Positions 5,775 to 8,810 of a stretch of DNA of 8,810 nucleotides are shown here, piece by piece. The stretch lies in contig WTCH01000065.1 in the NCBI GenBank assembly GCA_013138675.1, forward strand, positions 1 to 8,810, in the 5' to 3' direction. The translations under genes and the position numbers were made by a program. Position 1 is the stretch's first letter. Each line of letters begins with the position of its first letter. The DNA is from Woeseiaceae bacterium (GTDB taxonomy: Bacteria; Pseudomonadota; Gammaproteobacteria; Steroidobacterales; Woeseiaceae). The notes under the pieces were generated by a model. That model worked only from the letters and a program-made list of their open reading frames with translations. It had not been told where the DNA came from and searched no databases.

Positions 5775-7142
5775 ATGAAAGTCTCAACGCTAAGAGCCCT
5801 CTCGCCCGCTGACGGTCGGTACGCCGACAAGGTCAAAGGGCTGCGCGACATATTCAGCGAGTATGGCCTCATTCGCTTTCGGGTACTGGTCGAAGTGCGA
5901 TGGCTGCAGTGTCTCGCTGACGAAGCGTCTGTGCCCGAACTCGCGCCATTGTCCTCAGTAATGAAAGACGTCCTGAACCACATCGTGGACGACTTTTCGC
6001 TGGATGATGCTGAACGCATCAAGGACATCGAGGCGACAACAAATCATGACGTCAAAGCGGTCGAGTACTTCATCAGCAAACGTCTCGGAGATGGGCCCGA
6101 AACCGGTCCTCTCAAGGACTTTTTGCATTTTGGCTGCACGTCCGAGGACATCAACAACATTGCCTATGCACTGATGTTGCGTTCCGCACGGACCGATGTC
6201 ATTTTGCCGCAGATGCGCGAAATCAGGGCCCAATTGCAATCCATGGCCCGTGAATACGCCGCATTGCCAATGTTGTCACGAACTCACGGTCAGACGGCAA
6301 GCCCGACAACGCTAGGCAAAGAACTGGCCAATGTCGTTGCGCGCCTGGACCGCGCCCAGCAGCAGTTTCGCGACCTCGATATTCGCGGAAAATTCAACGG
6401 CGCCGTCGGCAACTTTAATGCCCACGTCGTGACCTACCCCGAGGCGGACTGGCAGGCGATCAGTGGCCGCTTCGTCGAGTCGCTAGACCTGGACCTGAAC
6501 CCGTACACAACGCAAATCGAGCCGCACGACTGGACGGCTGAATATGCGCACGCGTTGGTCCGCTACAACACCATACTGATCGACCTGTGTCGCGACGTGT
6601 GGGGATACGTTTCGCTCGGCTATTTCAAGCAGCGGGTCGCAAAAGACGAGGTCGGCTCGTCAACGATGCCGCACAAGGTCAATCCGATCGATTTCGAAAA
6701 CGCTGAGGGCAATCTCGGCATGGCGAATGCGATGCTGAGCCACTTTGCTGAGAAATTGCCGATTTCCCGCTGGCAACGCGACCTCACCGACTCGACTGTG
6801 CAACGCAACTTTGGCGTTGCCATCGGCTATATCATCATCGCGCTACAATCCACGCACAAAGGTCTTGGAAAATTGCAGGTCAATAACGAGGCGATCCTCG
6901 CGGATGTCAGCGCCGCGTGGGAAGTGCTCGCTGAGGCCGTGCAATCCGTGATGCGCCGCTACGGCATCCCGGAGCCCTACGAGAAACTCAAGGCGCTGAC
7001 TCGCGGCCAGGCCGTAACGAAAGACCTGCTGCAAGAGTTCATCACGTCGCTCGACATTCCGGATGGCGAAAAAAAACGCCTGCTCGACCTGACGCCGGAA
7101 CGCTACACAGGCGTTGCAACCGACCTCGCGAGCAAAATCTGA
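5775..7142 (+). CDS. purB: adenylosuccinate lyase PurB
   Basis: Catalyses two steps of purine synthesis: SAICAR to AICAR plus fumarate, and adenylosuccinate to AMP plus fumarate. Acts as a cytoplasmic homotetramer. The 455-residue product aligns by eye with E. coli PurB (456) along its whole length: LSPADGRYADKV near the start, TTNHDVKAVEYF (about 89-100), HFGCTSEDINN (118-128), the catalytic-acid segment LSRTHGQTASPTT with His171, NPYTTQIEPHDW, and the flexible signature loop GSSTMPHKVNP (294-304) with the catalytic Ser295. The frame is open upstream to 5565, but that part overlaps fumC and lacks family sequence; the ATG at 5775 gives the normal N-terminus, with no strong Shine-Dalgarno. Its product fumarate is also the substrate of the divergent fumC; the link is suggestive, not shown. 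Confidence 0.97.
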   Translation: MKVSTLRALSPADGRYADKVKGLRDIFSEYGLIRFRVLVEVRWLQCLADEASVPELAPLSSVMKDVLNHIVDDFSLDDAERIKDIEATTNHDVKAVEYFISKRLGDGPETGPLKDFLHFGCTSEDINNIAYALMLRSARTDVILPQMREIRAQLQSMAREYAALPMLSRTHGQTASPTTLGKELANVVARLDRAQQQFRDLDIRGKFNGAVGNFNAHVVTYPEADWQAISGRFVESLDLDLNPYTTQIEPHDWTAEYAHALVRYNTILIDLCRDVWGYVSLGYFKQRVAKDEVGSSTMPHKVNPIDFENAEGNLGMANAMLSHFAEKLPISRWQRDLTDSTVQRNFGVAIGYIIIALQSTHKGLGKLQVNNEAILADVSAAWEVLAEAVQSVMRRYGIPEPYEKLKALTRGQAVTKDLLQEFITSLDIPDGEKKRLLDLTPERYTGVATDLASKI

Positions 7143-7145
7143 GCC

Positions 7146-7162
7146 TCACATACCATATGTGA
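7146..7162. promoter_or_regulatory. perfect 17-bp inverted repeat after purB
   Basis: TCACATACCATATGTGA has 7-bp perfect arms around three bases, beginning four bases after the purB stop. The half-site order is opposite to a CRP site (TGTGA-N6-TCACA). The stem is AT-rich and not followed by a T-run, so a protein-binding site is likelier than a terminator. Confidence 0.35.
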
Positions 7163-7220
7163 AATTCTCGGCGTCGATCACCCCGGCTCAAGGATTTGCT
7201 GAAGCGCCCGCCCCGTCTGG

Positions 7221-7239
7221 GATGCGATCAATTCGCATC
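7221..7239. promoter_or_regulatory. inverted repeat before the DUF7931-type gene
   Basis: GATGCGATCAATTCGCATC has 7-bp perfect arms around five bases, about 70 bp before the next gene. It could be an operator or an mRNA hairpin. A TTGGCA (7270-7275) downstream resembles a -35 box, but no well-spaced -10 was found. Confidence 0.3.
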
Positions 7240-7310
7240 AGCGATGTCTGCGGCCAAAACGTGACGCAGTTGGCACAGCAAATGTTTTCCGGCCGGTAAG
7301 ATGACTGACT

Positions 7311-7808
7311 ATGGAACAGGCACGTGAAAAAGGCCGACGCTGGGTCATCTCCACTCGTGAAGAGATGCGCCAAGCCGTCATCGACGTCGCGCGTGAGGCG
7401 AGCCGCAAGGTTTCGATCTTCACCCACGACCTCGAACCGGGCATCTATGACGACCCGGACTTTCTTGAAGTCATCAAGCGGCTCATTCTGTCGCAGGCTT
7501 ATTCGCGAATTCGCGTATTGATCGCGGACCCGACACGCGCCATCAAGAACGGCAACACTTTCGTGCACCTCGGCCGCCGGCTGAACACCTACATCGAGTT
7601 CCGGCATGTTCGCGAAGATCTGCGAACGCATGCCGAGTCGTTCTGCATCGCCGATGAAACCGCACTGGTTTATCGCCTGCAGGCCAATCGTTGGGAGGGC
7701 ATCGTCGATACTTACGAACCGGCCGTGGCCAAACTGTACGGCACGATGTTCGACGAGATCTGGACCGCAAGCGAAGTAGAAATGGAATTCCGCCAACTCG
7801 GCATCTAA
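7311..7808 (+). CDS. DUF7931-type, phospholipase D-like fold protein
   Basis: A 165-residue soluble protein without signal or membrane segments. It resembles a family seen in Xanthomonas and Pseudomonas relatives, sometimes as a C-terminal part of acetyltransferases, now called DUF7931 and thought to have a PLD-like fold. Supporting blocks: VSIFTHDLEPGIYDDPDFL (34-52), IRVLIADPTRAIKNGNTFVHLGRRLN (67-92), IEFRHVREDLRTHAESFCIADETALVYR (95-122), a central WEGIVD (128-133), and an ending EMEFRQLGI with the usual EF..L.I tail. A full HKD catalytic motif is not seen, so enzymatic activity is doubtful. The ATG at 7311 is preceded at a distance by GGTAAG. It lies 33 bp before nudJ on the same strand, so the two probably share a transcript. 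Biological role unknown. Confidence 0.7.
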   Translation: MEQAREKGRRWVISTREEMRQAVIDVAREASRKVSIFTHDLEPGIYDDPDFLEVIKRLILSQAYSRIRVLIADPTRAIKNGNTFVHLGRRLNTYIEFRHVREDLRTHAESFCIADETALVYRLQANRWEGIVDTYEPAVAKLYGTMFDEIWTASEVEMEFRQLGI

Positions 7809-7841
7809 TAATAATCAGGGGCCTCAGGGCCTGGACATGGA

Positions 7842-8333
7842 ATGTACCCAACAGATCTGACTGTCTCAGCTGTCATAGAAGACAATGGACGTTATTTGCT
7901 CGTCGAAGAATACTCGAGGGGAGATGTTCTGCTGAACCAACCCGGCGGCCACATCGAGGCCGGCGAATCGCCCGAAGCAGCCGTCATCCGCGAGGTTCGC
8001 GAGGAAACAGGCTGTGACGTTTCCTGCGGTGAACTCATCGGCGTGTATCTCTGGATTCACCCACAGACGCGCCAACAGTTCCTGCGGCTCGTGTTCGTGG
8101 CTGAGTACCTGGGCTGCGACGAGAGCAGGACACTCGATCAAAATGTCGTCAGGAAGCGATGGATAGTACGTGAGGATATCGAGCACCGTCGCGATGGCCT
8201 GCGCTCGCCTGTCGTCCTGCGTTGTGTTCGCGACTTCGAAGCGGGCAAACGCCAGTCCGACTCGCTGCTCACGGGCATGCTGCCATTGCAGAACAATGTC
8301 GACGCGGTACTCGCCAACGCCGACCTGGTGTAA
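7842..8333 (+). CDS. nudJ: NudJ-type NUDIX phosphatase
   Basis: Predicted cytoplasmic NUDIX hydrolase; E. coli NudJ removes phosphate from hydroxymethylpyrimidine pyrophosphate and from nucleoside tri- and diphosphates. The 163-residue product (E. coli 153) has LTVSAVIEDNGRYLLVEE at the start, then NQPGGHIEAGES leading into a complete NUDIX box (G36, E42, R50-E51, E54-E55, G57). The segment YLWIHPQTRQQFLRLVF and the later LRSPVVLRCVRDFEAGKR match the corresponding parts of E. coli NudJ. It lies directly before mnmA, as in E. coli, which strengthens the assignment over other NUDIX families. Start: ATG at 7842 gives the family N-terminus; an ATG at 7837 is out of frame. A REP-like element follows the stop. 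Confidence 0.9.
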   Translation: MYPTDLTVSAVIEDNGRYLLVEEYSRGDVLLNQPGGHIEAGESPEAAVIREVREETGCDVSCGELIGVYLWIHPQTRQQFLRLVFVAEYLGCDESRTLDQNVVRKRWIVREDIEHRRDGLRSPVVLRCVRDFEAGKRQSDSLLTGMLPLQNNVDAVLANADLV

Positions 8334-8336
8334 CAC

Positions 8337-8390
8337 GTAGGAGCCCGCCCTAGCGGGCGAAGCGCAGCGGGCTGCCCGTCGGGCAGCCTA
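8337..8390 (+). repeat. REP-like palindromic element between nudJ and mnmA
   Basis: Begins with GTAG then GAGCCCGCCCTAGCGGGCGA: a GTAG tetranucleotide and a 6-bp perfect stem GCCCGC/GCGGGC (8343-8358), the layout of GTAG-headed REP sequences in Pseudomonas-like bacteria. A second stronger hairpin follows, GGCTGCCC/GGGCAGCC around GTC (8370-8388), perhaps the partner of a REP doublet. No T-run follows, so intrinsic termination is unlikely, though such hairpins can protect mRNA ends. Confidence 0.55.
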
Positions 8391-8396
8391 AAAGGC

Positions 8397-8402
8397 TAGA
8401 AT
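8397..8402 (+). promoter_or_regulatory. candidate -10 box for mnmA
   Basis: TAGAAT matches the sigma-70 consensus in five of six positions. A start site about seven bases later would fall only a few bases before the mnmA ATG, giving a nearly leaderless message, consistent with the absence of a Shine-Dalgarno there. The expected -35 region falls in the REP hairpin and is poor. Confidence 0.4.
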
Positions 8403-8411
8403 CACGCGCCT

Positions 8412-8810
8412 ATGCCGCGCGAACTCACCAACCGTAAAGTCATTCTCGGCCTCTCCGGAGGCGTAGATTCGGCCGTTGCCGCCATTCTCCTCAAAGAAGC
8501 AGGCGCCGACGTGCACGCGCTGCACATGACGAACTGGGAAGACGAGGACGGCTATTGTACGGCCGCAGACGACCTGCAGGACGCCCGCAGCGTCTGCGAG
8601 CAGCTCAACATCCCGCTGCACCATGTCAATTTCGCCAAGCAATACCGGGACCGGGTATTCCAGTATTTCCTCGACGAGTACGCCGCGGGACGGACCCCTA
8701 ATCCCGATGTCCTGTGCAACCGCGAGATCAAATTCGGCGTATTCAGGGAGCATGCAAAGCGCCTTGGCGGTGAGCTGCTTGCGACCGGCCATTACGCACG
8801 CACGGCGCTC
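8412..8810 (+). CDS. mnmA: tRNA-specific 2-thiouridylase MnmA (C-terminus beyond window)
   Basis: Transfers sulfur to C2 of the wobble uridine U34 in tRNA-Lys, -Glu and -Gln, using ATP and the Tus relay in the cytoplasm. The first 133 residues are visible (full length about 360). The PP-loop SGGVDSAVAA (15-24) binds ATP; HMTNWEDEDGYCTAADDLQDAR (38-59) and GRTPNPDVLCNREIKF (93-108) are family signatures, the latter holding catalytic Cys102, the same position as in E. coli. ATGHYAR (124-130) follows. The second catalytic Cys lies outside the window. The ATG at 8412 gives the family N-terminus but lacks a Shine-Dalgarno, and a TAGAAT box stands just upstream. The gene follows nudJ as in E. coli. 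Confidence 0.95.
   Translation, partial: MPRELTNRKVILGLSGGVDSAVAAILLKEAGADVHALHMTNWEDEDGYCTAADDLQDARSVCEQLNIPLHHVNFAKQYRDRVFQYFLDEYAAGRTPNPDVLCNREIKFGVFREHAKRLGGELLATGHYARTAL

Noticed and set aside
7146..7162. CRP or FNR site
   Set aside because: Half-sites are in the wrong order for CRP (TCACA first, TGTGA last) and there is no TTGAT/ATCAA for FNR.
7114..7299. 61-codon plus-strand frame overlapping the purB end
   Set aside because: Starts inside purB in another frame without a Shine-Dalgarno and shows no recognisable protein features.
7188..7796. 202-codon minus-strand open frame opposite the DUF7931-type gene
   Set aside because: Antisense shadow; the plus-strand frame has the coherent family blocks and a gene-like start.
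8343..8388. Intrinsic terminator after nudJ
   Set aside because: Stems are strong but no T-run follows on either strand; the GTAG-headed layout fits a REP-like element better.
1..8810. CRISPR array, prophage, toxin-antitoxin or defence genes
   Set aside because: No regularly spaced direct repeats and every sizeable real gene is assigned to a housekeeping or regulatory family.

Overview
The window looks like chromosomal core DNA from a moderately GC-rich gammaproteobacterium. The evidence is PurB, FumC, MazG and MnmA proteins that align by eye with E. coli at near full length, a NudJ-MnmA gene pair as in enterics, and a PhoP/PhoQ-type system with a Gly-zipper and a PepSY gene. A lineage such as Woeseiales or Xanthomonadales-like bacteria is plausible, but the sequence alone does not fix it.

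Left block (1-2580, minus strand). This is a compact four-gene operon read right to left: an exported glycine-zipper protein, a small exported PepSY-like protein, a PhoP-type response regulator and a PhoQ-type histidine kinase cut off by the window edge. Spacings are tight (12 bp, 5 bp, then a TAATG overlap). Its leader carries three TTCA half-sites exactly 11 bp apart, the spacing used by OmpR/PhoP-class regulators, so autoregulation is a reasonable hypothesis.

Middle block (2581-5646, minus strand). fumC (class II fumarase) is followed by a CoA-pyrophosphatase-type NUDIX hydrolase and by mazG, two nucleotide house-cleaning enzymes. Between fumC and the NUDIX gene sits a 271-bp element with 26-bp perfect terminal inverted repeats, itself non-coding for a transposase (MITE-like). 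It supplies the fumC stop codon and ends one base before the NUDIX GTG start. Removing it with one TA would leave fumC with a TAA stop directly followed by that GTG. The element also holds a 64-codon ORF with a well-spaced Shine-Dalgarno sequence whose stop codon abuts the same GTG.

Right block (5647-8810, plus strand). A 128-bp divergent region with GC-rich hairpins separates fumC from purB (adenylosuccinate lyase). After purB come a 168-bp gap with two perfect inverted repeats, a PLD-like DUF7931-type protein, a NudJ-type NUDIX phosphatase, a REP-like palindromic element, and the start of mnmA (tRNA 2-thiouridylase), which runs off the window. E. coli keeps nudJ-mnmA-hflD-purB together; here the same partners are present in a different order and no hflD is seen.

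The most notable points are the element wedged between fumC and the NUDIX gene, with its possible role in restoring translation, and the 11-bp-phased triple repeat before the two-component operon. I saw no phage, CRISPR, rRNA or tRNA features, and no gene-free stretch longer than 300 bases.
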